The notes below the pieces were generated by a model, which was not told the DNA's origin, searched no databases, and saw only the letters and a program-made list of their open reading frames with translations. From Diphasiastrum complanatum (taxonomy: Eukaryota > Streptophyta > Lycopodiopsida > Lycopodiales > Lycopodiaceae): a DNA stretch of 64,000 nt. Position 1 is the stretch's first letter; the number at the start of each line of letters is the position of its first letter. Both the position numbers and the translations under genes were made by a program. The stretch is taken from NCBI GenBank assembly GCA_029204225.1, contig CM055111.1:18889015-18953014 (forward strand). The letters run 5' to 3'. Below are positions 19,563 to 33,059 of the stretch, piece by piece.

Positions 19563-20810
19563 CATTATTTGGAGGAGGAGATCTACATGAGGCAACCCGA
19601 GGGCTTCATCAAGCAAAAGCATGAAGAAAAGGTGTGTTTTTTGAAGAAGAGCCTTTATGGGCTCAAGCAAGCACCTAGAGCATGGTCCTCTAGGCTAAAC
19701 TCTTTTCTCATGTCCATCAATTTTGTATTGAGTGCATATGATCCATCATTGTATATAAGAGTTCATGACGATAAGATCATTATTCTTGTATTGTATGTAG
19801 ATGACATTATTTTGAGTGGTAATGATCTAGATGGAATTAGAGATGTAAAAATTACTTTGTCAAAAGAGTTTAAAATGGTAGATCTCGGCCTATTAAGCTT
19901 CATTTTAGGAATAGAAGTTATTAGAGGATGTGATTTTAGCTTCATTTGTCAATCTAAGTATGCTACATCCATCCTAGATAGATTTGGAATAAAGAATTGT
20001 AAAGGCATTGATACCCCAATGGAGCAACATGTAAAAGCATCTATTGATGGTGATGAAGCATCCTTTGAGGACATCACTTTGTATAGAAGTCTTATAGGCT
20101 CCTTAACATATTTGACTATAACTGCACCTGATCTTAGTTACAGTGTTGGAAAGTTAAGTCAATTCATGCAAAGTCCTTTAGTTTCACATTGGAAGATGGC
20201 CAAAAGAGTTCTTAGATATATCTCATCTACTACAAATTTTGGCATATTGTATAGAGGGACTAATATTGGCTTAAGAGCCTATAGTGACTCGGATTTTGCA
20301 GGTGACAAAGTGGATAGGAAATCAACAAGTGTTTTTGCCACCTTTCTATGTGAGGGATTAGTATCATGGCTTTCCAAAAAACAAGATACAGTCTCCATAT
20401 CTTCCATAGAATCCAAATACAAGGCCTTGACATCAACATGCAAGGAGGTCTTGTGGCTCAAAAGGCTATTGGTGGAGCTACATGTCATAAAGGAGGAGAT
20501 CCCAATCATCTATTGTGACAACCAATCATCCCAATCACTTGCCACTAATCCTACATTCCATGCAAGGAGCAAGCACATCGAGATTGCTCATCATTTTGTG
20601 AGGGAGAAAGTGCAAGCCAAAGAGATCAAGCTCCAACATGTGCCATCATCAAGTTGCTTGGCTGATTTGTTTACTGAATCTTTACCTAAAGATTCATTTG
20701 TCAAGCTTAGATTTTCAATTGAAGTGATTTTTAAAAGCATTATTGTTTCCAAGGCTAGATTTGAGGAGGAGTGTGAAAAATTGCCAACTTTGGCAAATGT
20801 AGCCATGTAG
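19563..20810 (+). CDS. Copia RT C-terminus and RNase H, open frame (5' truncated)
   Basis: An uninterrupted frame of about 415 codons. RT motifs: LEEEIYMRQPEGF, LYGLKQAPRAW, catalytic YVDDIIL, then KEFKMVDLG and LGIEVIRG. RNase H: YRSLIGSLTYL, AYSDSDFAGDKVDRKSTSV, LVSWLSKKQDTVSISSIESKY (ESEY in active enzymes), IYCDNQSS and HIEIAHHFVREKV. The frame runs through a polypurine tract (GAGGAGGAG, 20763-20771) and 39 bases into the 3' LTR before stopping. Everything upstream of mid-RT is missing, so it is not an autonomous gene, but the absence of stops implies a fairly young element. Confidence 0.88.
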   Translation, partial: HYLEEEIYMRQPEGFIKQKHEEKVCFLKKSLYGLKQAPRAWSSRLNSFLMSINFVLSAYDPSLYIRVHDDKIIILVLYVDDIILSGNDLDGIRDVKITLSKEFKMVDLGLLSFILGIEVIRGCDFSFICQSKYATSILDRFGIKNCKGIDTPMEQHVKASIDGDEASFEDITLYRSLIGSLTYLTITAPDLSYSVGKLSQFMQSPLVSHWKMAKRVLRYISSTTNFGILYRGTNIGLRAYSDSDFAGDKVDRKSTSVFATFLCEGLVSWLSKKQDTVSISSIESKYKALTSTCKEVLWLKRLLVELHVIKEEIPIIYCDNQSSQSLATNPTFHARSKHIEIAHHFVREKVQAKEIKLQHVPSSSCLADLFTESLPKDSFVKLRFSIEVIFKSIIVSKARFEEECEKLPTLANVAM

Positions 20811-21415
20811 CATATTGTACATTTTTGTCTATAATTGGATTCCACACATGTATGGCCAGAGTGCCATGTGGCAATCTACTCCTAAAGTAGGCTAGCTCGA
20901 GTCAAAAGAAGTGGTTGTGTCTATTTAATAGAGATCCCTACTTTATAGGATCTAGACCTTGATTTATGATGAGATTTGGACCAACTAGCTATCTATCAAG
21001 CATGACTCTAGGAAATAGGCTAGGGTTTCATTTTAGGGCAAAAAGGTTGAGATAACCTCCTTATTGCATGCTAGAAATTCACCTAACTTTACAAAGGAAG
21101 TGAGTTTTGCTATGTATTCCATCTCTCCATAGTGAGAAGATAGATTATTTTTGGAGCACATTGGCAATTTCAGATTTGCTCTCTATGTAAATTTTTTTTC
21201 TTTGCTCCAAATGAAACCAACACTTAGTACACATCAAACACTGTCTATAGGCCGTACAACATGCTTCTCTTCACACATGTGGGCTCGGATCTATGTTCTT
21301 GATCTTAAATTTGATTTTCAATGCTTGTTATTTGTCAAATTGCCAATCTAGATCAAGATTTTGTTGACTAGCTTTGGACCAAATTTGAAAAATCATTTCC
21401 TAGACAATTAAGAAC
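20772..21415 (+). repeat. 3' LTR of the RT-RNase H element, family 2 (truncated)
   Basis: The LTR starts TGTGAAAAATTGCC directly after the polypurine tract. It shares its start with 25170 and its body with 41262-41718 (GGCTAGGGTTTCATTTTAGG, TATGTATTCCA). It breaks off at about 21415 against an opposite-strand gag fragment. Confidence 0.78.
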
Positions 21416-21419
21416 AATC

Positions 21420-21867
21420 TATACAAGCTCTCCATCTTGAATATTCTCTCCAATGGAAGCCAACTCCCTATTTAGAGACTTGATTCTAAGCACATAATCA
21501 GGTGCACTCTCCTCACTTCTCTTCATGCTTTGCAAAATTTGATTTCTAAGCATAAGTACTCTAGAAGTGTTACTAGATTCATAGATTGATTTTAAATAAT
21601 TCCAAGCCTCTTTAGCACTTGTACATAATGATTGTTCTCTCAAAAGCTCATTGCTCAAATTCATCCTCACACAATGAAGTTCAAGCCTAAATCTCTTTTT
21701 GTATCTCACTAACTCATGTGCACCTAGAGGTTCATCTTCATCCTCAATCAAGTACTCATAAAGTCTTGGAGCACCAATAGTGACTCCATCCTAACCTTCC
21801 AAATAGCATAATTAGTAGAATTCAATCTCTCACTAGCTTCTAGAAGGTATACTCCAATAGATCCCAT
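21420..21867 (-). pseudogene. Copia gag fragment (UBN2 type), inverted neighbour
   Basis: From an ATG at 21867 the minus strand reads MGSIGVYLLEASERLNSTNY, then WKVRMESLLVLQDF. After one frameshift it reads ELHCVRMNLSNELL, AKEAWNYLKSIYES and RVLMLRNQILQSMKRS, the UBN2 gag core. It closely parallels the gag of the complete element at 35532. Its primer-binding site and a scrap of LTR lie to the right. Confidence 0.85.
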
Positions 21868-22382
21868 CTTACTACAAGAAATAGATTTGATTAACTTTGA
21901 AACTCACAAAGGTCTCACACTTGTAGTGTTTCACTCAAATTAAATTTCTAATCCAACAAATGGACTTATAATCTCAGTTCTATCACTCCCTCACATCTCT
22001 CTCACACGTCTGGATGTACTTTCAAGTCCTGTAAGTGACTTTAATAGGACTTTATTTCAGCCTTGATTATTTAGATTTCATGAATCAAATTCAAATATAA
22101 TCAATGGCACTCAAACTTGGTAGTTTATTCTAGGATTTCCACTAATAATCACATCAAGATCTCTCAAATTGAGTTTTTAATGATCAAATGAATATCATAC
22201 ATTAAATGCAGGTTCAGAGATGCTCACACGTGTGAACAATATGGATTTTGAATCCTACAAACTTTGGAATCAAATCCCCTCACCAAACCTTAGCTTCTAG
22301 CTCGCCCTCACAAAACTAGTTTTTAGCACCAATACTTGCTAAAAATGAATTTGATTTGATCAATGATTCAAGCCCTTTACTT

Positions 22383-22395
22383 GGATCTGATACCA
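22383..22395 (-). other. Primer-binding site of the inverted gag fragment
   Basis: TGGTATCAGATCC on the minus strand matches the start of the initiator tRNA-Met complement. LTR family 2 (ending GTACTTTCACA) lies directly beside it from 22396 to about 22430. Confidence 0.75.
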
Positions 22396-22800
22396 TGTGA
22401 AAGTACAGTACTTTTTGGACCATAAATGGGAGCATGTCAAAGTTCTTCCACACTTGTGCTTTTTGCATTCGAGTACTTCTCCTATTCTCTTGTGTTACTT
22501 AAACAATATCTTTTCAAATACAATAAGTGATATCGGATTCTTTGCAAGTGTGATTGGATACGGATATCCTTGCTTTAGCACCTCCAATTGATGGCTTACT
22601 AGGAACATTTCCTGACTTTCCAGACAGTTTCTCACTTTTTTCAATTGTGACATTTCCTTTATGTAGTCATGTTTTTGAAAGAACTTCTTCCAACTTTTTG
22701 ATAGTTGATTTAGACAGGGACTCTAGTTTTGTATTCCAAGCAAATAGAATGTGAAGATTAATAAGTTTCTCAATCACATGTACCTCACATGTACCTCAAC
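22396..22800. other. LTR scrap, then no gene recognised
   Basis: The first 35 bases are the end of a family 2 LTR (minus strand). The rest shows no coding or repeat signal I can support. Confidence 0.35.
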
Positions 22801-24330
22801 ATGCAATGTGCATATATGAACATATTTCAGTGGAATTGGCAAAACACCTTTTAGATTTGGATCTTCTACTTCTCTTGTTGGGCCATTGTTTGCTCATCCC
22901 AAACTCATATCGTAGCAATTCTTCACGCACTAAATACAAAGATGCTTTGATGTTGTCCCATGAGAGACATTATACATACATTTTAGTGTTTTTAAATAAC
23001 TTGCAAGATGCCATTGGATTTGAAAACATCCATGATTTTCCACTGTAAGTTTCTGACCCTCCAAATGTCCCTTTATAATTTCGCCATAATTTGTACGTGA
23101 AAATATCCATGAGAGAACATTATGATCCTCTTTCAAAACCTGTAGAAAAGCAAGTAATGTATGCTGCATTAATCATGTATTCAAAAATAGAAGTGTACCT
23201 AAACAAATTGAATAGAAATATGTCAAATGTACCTAGAATGCAACTATCCACCATATGCGATTTTCTGATTGAACACTGAATGTGCTATCATTGGTATCTG
23301 ATATTTTGTTCATCAAAGTGACACTCACCCGTTTTAGCTTTTGACCTTTGATGATTCCAGATTTGTCTAGTTTTATCACAATAATCAACTTTCCATTTGT
23401 TTGATATTCATGTAGTTCATAGAATCAAATAATGTATTTTAAGACATTTTCGACATCAAGGAAAATATTGTTGCAATCGTTGTATTAAGCTCACCACTTT
23501 CAAATTTGTATAAATCATTTATATGAAATGGTCGGCCAACAACCTTGAACATTCTCTTGTTGGAATAATTTCTTGCTAATGTTACTCGATATGGACGAGG
23601 AAGATAAGTTTTCTTAATTTCCACTTGAGAGAATGCTTCTTGAATTATTCTGAAAAATGTAGAATAAGCATTTTGCTAATTCCAGCCTGATCACGTGCAC
23701 CTTGTATCACATTTGCATCCAAATAAGTTTGATTCTTACTCAAAACTATCTGTGTAATTTCATTTTCCATTTTTTGAATCGATCATTTTCCATCATTGCT
23801 CTTGTTGACTTTCTTGGGAGAACATGACGTAAAGATTCTCCAATGCATGATCAATTTTTGAAATAGTCCTTTGCAACCAAGCATGATCTGCAACACACAT
23901 ATCAAAGCCATATGATGTTTAGTCAACAATAAAATTGATAATGCAATTGAAACAAACCAAAATTAAATAAAAATATACAAATGAAGTAAAAAATTTATAA
24001 TCTAACATACTTGAATGTTCAAATTCTTTTCTTCTGATTGCCGCTATGTAAAGATAAACCATCAATGTTCCTCTTCGTTACTCTTTTTCGTTTCTTTTTC
24101 ATCACTGTCTTTCTTGATCATTTCCACATCAACAATTGATTTTAAACTTTCAGATCGCAACTTCTCCAATGATTTTGACATATCTTGGTTTTTGATCTCT
24201 AAAGACTTGTTATTGTAGTATTCAACTCCGACATAACATGCTTGAGTGCAATGTTTTCATTACTAGAGTGTTGCACATAATATTGCAATTGTTCATTAGC
24301 AAATTGCAAATGTTGATTGAGACTCAACAA
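22801..24330 (-). pseudogene. Decayed unknown gene with coiled coil and DLK..C-x2-C segment
   Basis: Successive minus-strand frames give protein-like stretches in a sensible order with stops and frameshifts between them. First a coiled coil: NEQLQYYVQHSSNENIALKH, then KNQDMSKSLEKLRSESLKS. Next ITQIVLSKNQTYLDANVIQG, then KTYLPRPYRVTLARNYSNKR. Next a region around 23400 (YIIRFYELHEYQTNGKLIIV). Finally a WHLASYLKTLKCMYNVSHG segment ending in a C-x2-C. The last part recalls a motif (D-L-K-x-L...G...C-x2-C) found in poorly characterised transposase-like proteins. I cannot assign a family. Confidence 0.35.
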
Positions 24331-24681
24331 TTTGCATCATAAACTGGTATCTGGATCTTCTGGATAAATTGATCTATATGTGAGAAATTTCAACTAGTTT
24401 TGCTATTTTGGTCATATTTATATGTTTGGCAATTGAGGCCAATTTTCATATTAGACTTAGAGTTTGACTTTTCAAAGTTATATTAGTCTAAATTCAGTTG
24501 AATAAATACTTTTTGAAAGTGTGGGAAAGTGTAGTACACGAGTTTTAGTAGATTCAAATTTGAGTAGTAGAGACATTGAATATAGTCACATAAATAGTAG
24601 GGTTTTTTTATTATGGAGGGAAACCAAAGTTTGAAATTAGGTTTGGATCTACTATAAAAGGATGTAGCTCGTGGAAAGAGA

Positions 24682-25169
<488 letters not shown>

Positions 25170-25765
25170 TGTGAAAAATAGCCTATTTTGTCAAATCTAG
25201 CTATGTAGAACTTTGTAAATATTGTGTATAATTGGGTTGCACACTCCTAATGTAGGTTAGGTCAATTCAAGAGAGTTGGTAATGTCTATTTGGTTCTCAT
25301 CCCTACTTTATAGGACCTACACCTGAGTTTAAGGTGAAAATTTGGCCAACTAGCTACCTACCAAGCATAAGTCTAGGATCTAGGCTAGAGTTTCATTTTA
25401 GGGCAAGAAGGGTGAGTTAACTTTCTTATTACATGCTGGAAATCCACCTGACTTCAAGAAGGAAGTCAAATTTGCTATGTATTCCAAGCTCCCATAGTGA
25501 GAAGAGAGAAAACGTTATGGAGCTCATTGGCAATCTCAAGCTAGTTCACTATGTACATTGAGTTTTTGTGATCAAATGAAACCAAATCAATTTCTACTTG
25601 TTTCTTAGTTTTAAGGCCATACTACAGGCTGTAGTACACACATGTGGACTCGGATTTGGGTCTTTGATCTTGTTTATTGATTATCCATATTTGTTGTGTG
25701 TCAAATTGGTAATCTAGATCAAGATTTATTTTCTAGTTTTTTGATGCATTGTTAAGCAAGCACAT
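25170..25765 (+). repeat. Solo or truncated LTR, copia family 2
   Basis: It begins TGTGAAAAATAGCC, as at 20772, and follows that LTR through shared landmarks (TATAATTGG, TACTTTATAGGA, GCTAGAGTTTCATTTTAGGG, CTCATTGGCAATCTC). No gag or pol lies beside it. It ends near the GCATTGTTAAGCAAGCACAT landmark, short of the CTTTCACA end seen at 41718, so it is truncated. Confidence 0.75.
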
Positions 25766-26599
25766 TTAATAATTATTTTGAAACCTATGTTCCTTCAAAC
25801 CTAAGTTCCTATAAGCACATCTATAGGCTTAACCAATGTAAAACATAAAGGTTGTGCCTTGTGATTGCACAACAGTGTGGAACTAGGAAAATATCTGCAG
25901 AAACACATATGAATGAGTGAGATCTAGTAGACAACATGAGCATCATATGATCAAACTCTGAGTAGCATTACTGTTGATGTATTGATTTTTTATACATGTT
26001 ATAAAACATGTACAAAGGCAAACAGTTTTATTTTCTGAAGATATAGCTTAGTAGACTTAAGAAAGAGCCAAATCTATAGTAACAGGCACTCATCCGACTG
26101 GATTAATAATTCACAAATTGGTGGAAAAACATGGTTCAACAAAGTTAGCAACACCTTAAACTATCACAAAATATTATGCATATCTAAATGGTCAACTATT
26201 CCTTAACTTACAGAAAAAGCTAGATCATCTTCCATGAGGTCCTTTGCCAGTCCAAAATCTCCTGCAAGATCTTCAAGAAGCCTTTAGATACTAATTCTAC
26301 AAGCTGTGATACTAAGATACTATACTTATCACTATCAGCCTTAATTTTGTGATAACTCAAAACCACATGCAAATAAATTTCATGGAAATCTCGCAGCTTA
26401 TAAGTGGCCATATTCAGATTACAACAAATGGAGATCCCTGAATGTTAGCTATTGCATTAGAAATATATACGTTATATTGAATAATCTACTTTTGCCTAAC
26501 AGACTATGAGAAGCTACAACTTACATTCTACATGAAATTGAAGATATGCATATATTACGGCCAATTTTCACCACTTATCAACAATCAATGACAAGGAAC
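25766..26599. other. No gene recognised
   Basis: AT-rich, no coding frame or repeat end that I can support. Confidence 0.3.
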
Positions 26600-26870
26600 C
26601 GGATGGATGCCAATTGATACCAACCAATTGACGATCACAATTGGTGACCTAATTTCTTAGTATAAATAGCTGTTCATATTCATACAGTGTCATTATCAAT
26701 CAAAAGAAGCATTTTGAATAGTTAGCTCTCTCTCTCTCTCTCAAGCCTGCGAGCTTGAACAATCCTGAGCATTCTAGCTCACTTCTTAGAGTTGTTTTAG
26801 AGATTGCTATTGCACTACTGTTTATCAGCATTGCACTTAATTCAAACTTTCATTTTAGTCGCTCAGAGAT
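26600..26870 (+). repeat. LTR-like promoter segment related to the 257-bp tandem repeat
   Basis: It carries TATAAATAGCTG at 26661, a short CT tract at 26728-26743, TCAAGCCTGCGAGCTTG and a GCACTTAATTCAAAC end. All have counterparts in reverse orientation at 9378-9891. It is probably a solo LTR. Confidence 0.6.
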
Positions 26871-27417
26871 AACATAGAGTATGCGGCTTTCGATCTGCAA
26901 CTTATTGTACTCATTTACATCTTTTTTGGTTTCATACTGAATCAATACTATCTTTTATTGCGTTCAACTTCGTCTCAGAATGTATGCGTTTCTGTAGTTC
27001 TTCGCGACTAATTATTTGTCTTGTGATTCGTGACTGATTTTTTGTCGAGCGTTTCGCGACAAATTAATTGTTTGGCTACATAATCACTACACATGTTAGA
27101 ATTTGTCAATTTTCACTTGAATGACACTGAAAGAATATGTGCGATTTGCAATTGGATTATTGGACCAGTTCCAACCAGAATATGATGAGAGGATACCATC
27201 TACATGCACACAATGCAAAGGCCTTAGGATTCGGACAAGGAGGACTGTCAACGATCATATTTAGGCCAATGGAGTGCACACAGAGAATCCAAGAGTATGA
27301 GAGGTAAACTCTGTAAAGTTTTTTTTGGAAATGCTTTAATCTTTGACACTTATGACACTTCAAGTATAGTTTGGCCAATAAATATTGAGCGATAGGATGA
27401 GTGCCACGATACTTTAA
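26871..27417. other. No gene recognised
   Basis: TTCGCGAC-type motifs recur around 27000-27060 (TTCGCGACTAATTA, TTTCGCGACAAATTA). No coding content is visible. Confidence 0.3.
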
Positions 27418-27641
27418 GTTAATCTCTCACTTGCTTCTAAAAGAAAAAATCCAAATAGAATAATTAGATGAAGTTAATCTCTCACTTGCTTCTAAAAGGA
27501 AAATCCAAATAGAATAATTAGATGAAGTTAATCTCTCACTTGCTTCTAAAAGGAAAAATCCAAATAGAATGATTAGATGAAGTTAATCTCTCACTTGCTT
27601 CTAGAAGAAAAAATCCAAATAGAATGATTAGATGTAGTTAA
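27418..27641. repeat. Four 55-bp tandem repeats
   Basis: Units start at 27418, 27473, 27527 and 27582 (periods 55, 54 and 55 bases), with a partial fifth at 27637. Each contains AATCTCTCACTTGCTTCTA and ATCCAAATAGAAT. Copies differ by only a few bases, so the array is recent. Confidence 0.93.
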
Positions 27642-27684
27642 TCTTGATTTCCATATCCAATCACCCATAATAGACTCATTCACG

Positions 27685-29645
<1,961 letters not shown>

Positions 29646-30169
29646 TCAACAAGCAAAGATTGGATATTTAGTAGCCCGTTGGAGGAGCATGTGCTTGTGA
29701 AAGAAGTCAACTTGCTTACCTTTTTCATCATAAGTGAGTCTCAAAGGTTGTTGCCTTTGCCTTGATGTCATCCTTGGCTTTTGATTTGTAGTAGGCTCTT
29801 CAACATCAACATCCAAAGTATCATCTAAAACGTCTGCCAAGACCTCTAATTAGGATTGAGCGTCAAGAACACAATAAGAGAGTGCAGTGGACAAAACCGT
29901 CCCAACCAAACCTAGACCGTCCGATCTAGCCCCCAAGCACTAGGGAGTATGGCAAATCTCTAAGATAGAAAGCGCTTACCAATCCGATAGCATAACGACC
30001 GTAGACTCTAAATACTCACCTCACTATATCCAATAGATATACCTTTCCTTGAAGATGGATCCTCCTTGGTCCTTTCATCAAGTTGACACTCGACCTCCTC
30101 TTGAATAGCATCTCAAAAGGTGTCCTTCCATCCAAAATAATACTCGGCCACCTATTGCACAAGAAATTT
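29646..30169 (-). pseudogene. Copia integrase C-terminus and linker fragment
   Basis: The minus strand reads EYYFGWKDT, then RTKEDPSSRKGISIGYSE (integrase C-terminal block in a second frame), then RQRQQPLRLTYDEKGKQVDF, the linker before reverse transcriptase. The same linker is seen at 43740-43790 (SRLPYDEKGKQVEG). Stops and frame changes are frequent. The LTR beginning at 30170 interrupts it. Confidence 0.65.
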
Positions 30170-30806
30170 ATGGGGCAAGGGAGATAGAAGAATGTGAACG
30201 GATAAGAGAGCATGAATATTGCAAAACAGCTCTCCCGTTACAATCAGTTGCTAGATGCAAAAACAATCTAATAGAAAGCTTATGCAAATTATAATAACAG
30301 CTTAAGTATTCTAATTTGCCAACAGGATCTTAAAAATTAGTTCATACTCACAAAAATGAGAGTACAGTCCACCGAAGAGATTAGAAATGGTTTGTGTGTG
30401 GTATTACTGGAAAATGGGTTCAATGTGAAGTTTGGTTATGAAATAGATGGAAAGAGCAATATGATATTGTGAGTTTCTTTGGAATCAAAGACAACCATCA
30501 TCTAATCAGAAATTGAGGAGTCGTAGACGTCCGTGTTCTGAAATAGATGGAAAGAGCAGTACGATATCGCGAGTTTCCTAGGCATCAAACACAACCATCG
30601 TCTAATCAGAAATTGAGGAGCCATAGACGTCCGTGTTCTGATCAGAGTGAGTAAACAAGTGCGATCAAACAACAATAAAGTGCATTCAATCACAACAAGC
30701 ATTCATCTACGTTATACATAGATAGAAAAGCATGTTGCTGCTATATTACACTGAAGCACAATAATATAGCAATTACAACCAAAATGACGGCGTATCTGGG
30801 AGGCTC
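30170..30806 (-). repeat. 3' LTR, copia family 3, with internal 100-bp duplication
   Basis: It is related over its length to 16912-17451 and ends (minus-strand start) with TGAGCCTCCCAG at 30806. A 100-bp segment is tandemly duplicated (30440-30539 and 30540-30639), which explains its extra length. It lies downstream of the minus-strand RT remnant, as a 3' LTR should. Confidence 0.78.
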
Positions 30807-30929
30807 AAATAATATGTCTAATGGACATAGCGTCTCATAATCTATGCTCGGATGATATATTTATGTCCAGAGTCAAGTGAAAAGTGACTTGGTTTGTAGC
30901 TGGCCATTCCATACTTTTTCAGCACATTG

Positions 30930-32880
30930 TTGAGATATCATTGCTGACTGATGAAAATCAATCTGTTGGGTCAATCTCGTTGGATTTGGATTTGGATTTC
31001 GAGACAGTAGTGGGCTCGACCCATGTCACTCATTTTATACTCCTGGGATAGCATGCATTTCGATCCCTTCATCAGATTCAGATCACTACTGAATAGAAGT
31101 GTATCATCTACATAGAGAGTAATGATGATGAAGTAATCTGATACAGACTTGAAGTAGGCATTCGAGTCTGTTGAGTTTGAAATAAAACCATTCTCGATCA
31201 AAAATACATTGATTTTTTGGAACCAAGCTCTAGGTGACTGTTTCAACCCGTAGAGTGCCTTGTGAATTTTGCATACAAGGTGCTCCTTGCCCCTGAGCTT
31301 GTATCCTTCTGACTATGACATGTAGATCTCCTCTTCGATAGTACTATTGAGGAAGGTAGTCTAGGCATCCATTTGGTGGACTTCAAGATTAGTTGTAGCT
31401 GCAAAGGAGAGTAGTAGATGGATCAAAGCATGCTTAATGACAAGGCTGAAGGTCTCTAGATCATCCAGATCTAAAATCTGGGAGTAGTCTTTGGCGACAA
31501 GTCTAGCCTTGTATCGATTTAATTTTCCTTCAGCATCATACTTCGCTTTGAATATCCATTTGTATGGAATCAGATTTCGATCCTTTGACAGCTCGGTAAT
31601 AGTCCATGTTTGATTCTTGATGAGATAATCAAATTCAGTGTCCATTTTGGTTTGCACTAGTCAGCATCAGGTGTCGACATTGCCTTTGAAACAATGTTTG
31701 GTTCCTGCACAAAGTAATAGGCTGGATCATCCATGAATAAGGATGGAGGATGTCTGGATCAGTTCGATCTTCTAGGTTGAACTTCGATCCTCTGAGATGG
31801 TTCGATTTGTCGAGGGTCTATCACTTTGTCGGAGTCAGAGGCGAGTTGTTAATCAATGCTGAGTTCCAAATTGTTGGCTCTGGGATAGGAAATCGATGGA
31901 GCTTTTCCTTTGTGGTCGATGAATTGGTCTTCCACAAAAATGACATCTCTACTAGTGAATTCCTTCTTGGTATCCAGATTGTAAAGCTTCTATGCCTTGT
32001 GGTCTGGGGAATAGCTGATGAAAATCATTTTTCTACTCTTGTCATCTAGCTTTTTTCTTAGATCTTCAGGGATCTGAACGAAAGAGATGCATCCAAACAC
32101 TCAAATACTTTTGAATGATGGTTTCGATCCTGTCCACACCTCATAAGGTGTCTTGCCATTCAAGGTTTTGGTAATGGATCAATTTTACAAATAGACAACT
32201 GAAGTAATAGCTTTTGCCCAAATTTTCTTTGGAAGAGAGGCATGGGCCATCATGCTCTTGGCACTTTTGATGAGTGTCTGATTCTTCTGTTCAACTATAC
32301 CATTGGACTGGTTGTATTTTTGATGTATTTCACTGGCCTTGTAGCACTCCTTAAATTTTGTGGAGATATACTCCCCCCCTCCATCTGTGCATAGAGAATT
32401 GATCTTCCTCTGGGTCTGGTTTTCTGCAAACACCTTGAACTACTTGAAGAATTTGAATGCTTCGAATTTGTTCTTCAAAAAGTAAATAGCAGTCCTTCGT
32501 GAGAAGTCATCGATGAAGGTTAGGAAATAGAGAGCTCTCCCTGTCGAAGCAGTCTGCATCAGGCCACAAATGTCGCTATGTACAAGGCCAAGCAAGCCTT
32601 TGGAAGTATAAACTGAATCTGAAGTGAAAGGGCTTCTAGCATGCTTGTTGATAATACAACTTTCGCACGGAGAAGTTGGCTTGCTGATAGACAACAGATC
32701 TTGTACTAGACTCTGAGCAGACATTTGCTGAATACTATTGAAATTAAGGTGGCCAAGTCTAAAATGCCACAACATATCAGTTGATTCGGAAGTGGTTGTG
32801 TGAAGTCTTGACTGTTAGAAGAGTAGCAGTGGCTAAGTTTGTAAAGATAGCTACTTCTTCTTCCAAAGGCTAGAACCTTA
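30930..32880 (-). pseudogene. Copia GAG-pre-integrase, integrase and RT remnant, family 3
   Basis: In order on the minus strand: MLWHFRLGHLN and CESCIINKHARSPF (His2Cys2 zinc module); HSDICG (integrase Asp), LCTDGGGEY (second Asp) and NGIVEQKNQTL (Glu, with a changed surrounding); then RT with YKWIFKAKYDAEG, RYKARLVAKDYSQ, LYGLKQSPRAWF and YVDDTLLF. At least six stops and a short deletion between integrase and RT break it. RNase H is missing before the LTR at 30806. The catalytic residues survive, so decay is moderate. Confidence 0.88.
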
Positions 32881-33059
32881 TGGTGTCAAAAAGGGATCTA
32901 TCTTCAATAAAACCATATTGACTCTTGGAAAAGTGGGAGGAGAGGAGAAGAGAGGGGCAATCCTTGCTACGATCTTGTAAGAGGTGTTTAGCATAGTTAG
33001 AGGGTGGTAATGAGATATTCTAGTGGGTATCTCAGAGATTTTTTTAAGGGTCATCATCT

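Noticed and set aside
31750-32049. Open frame on the plus strand
   Set aside because: It is antisense to the copia integrase-RT remnant, whose motifs are unmistakable.
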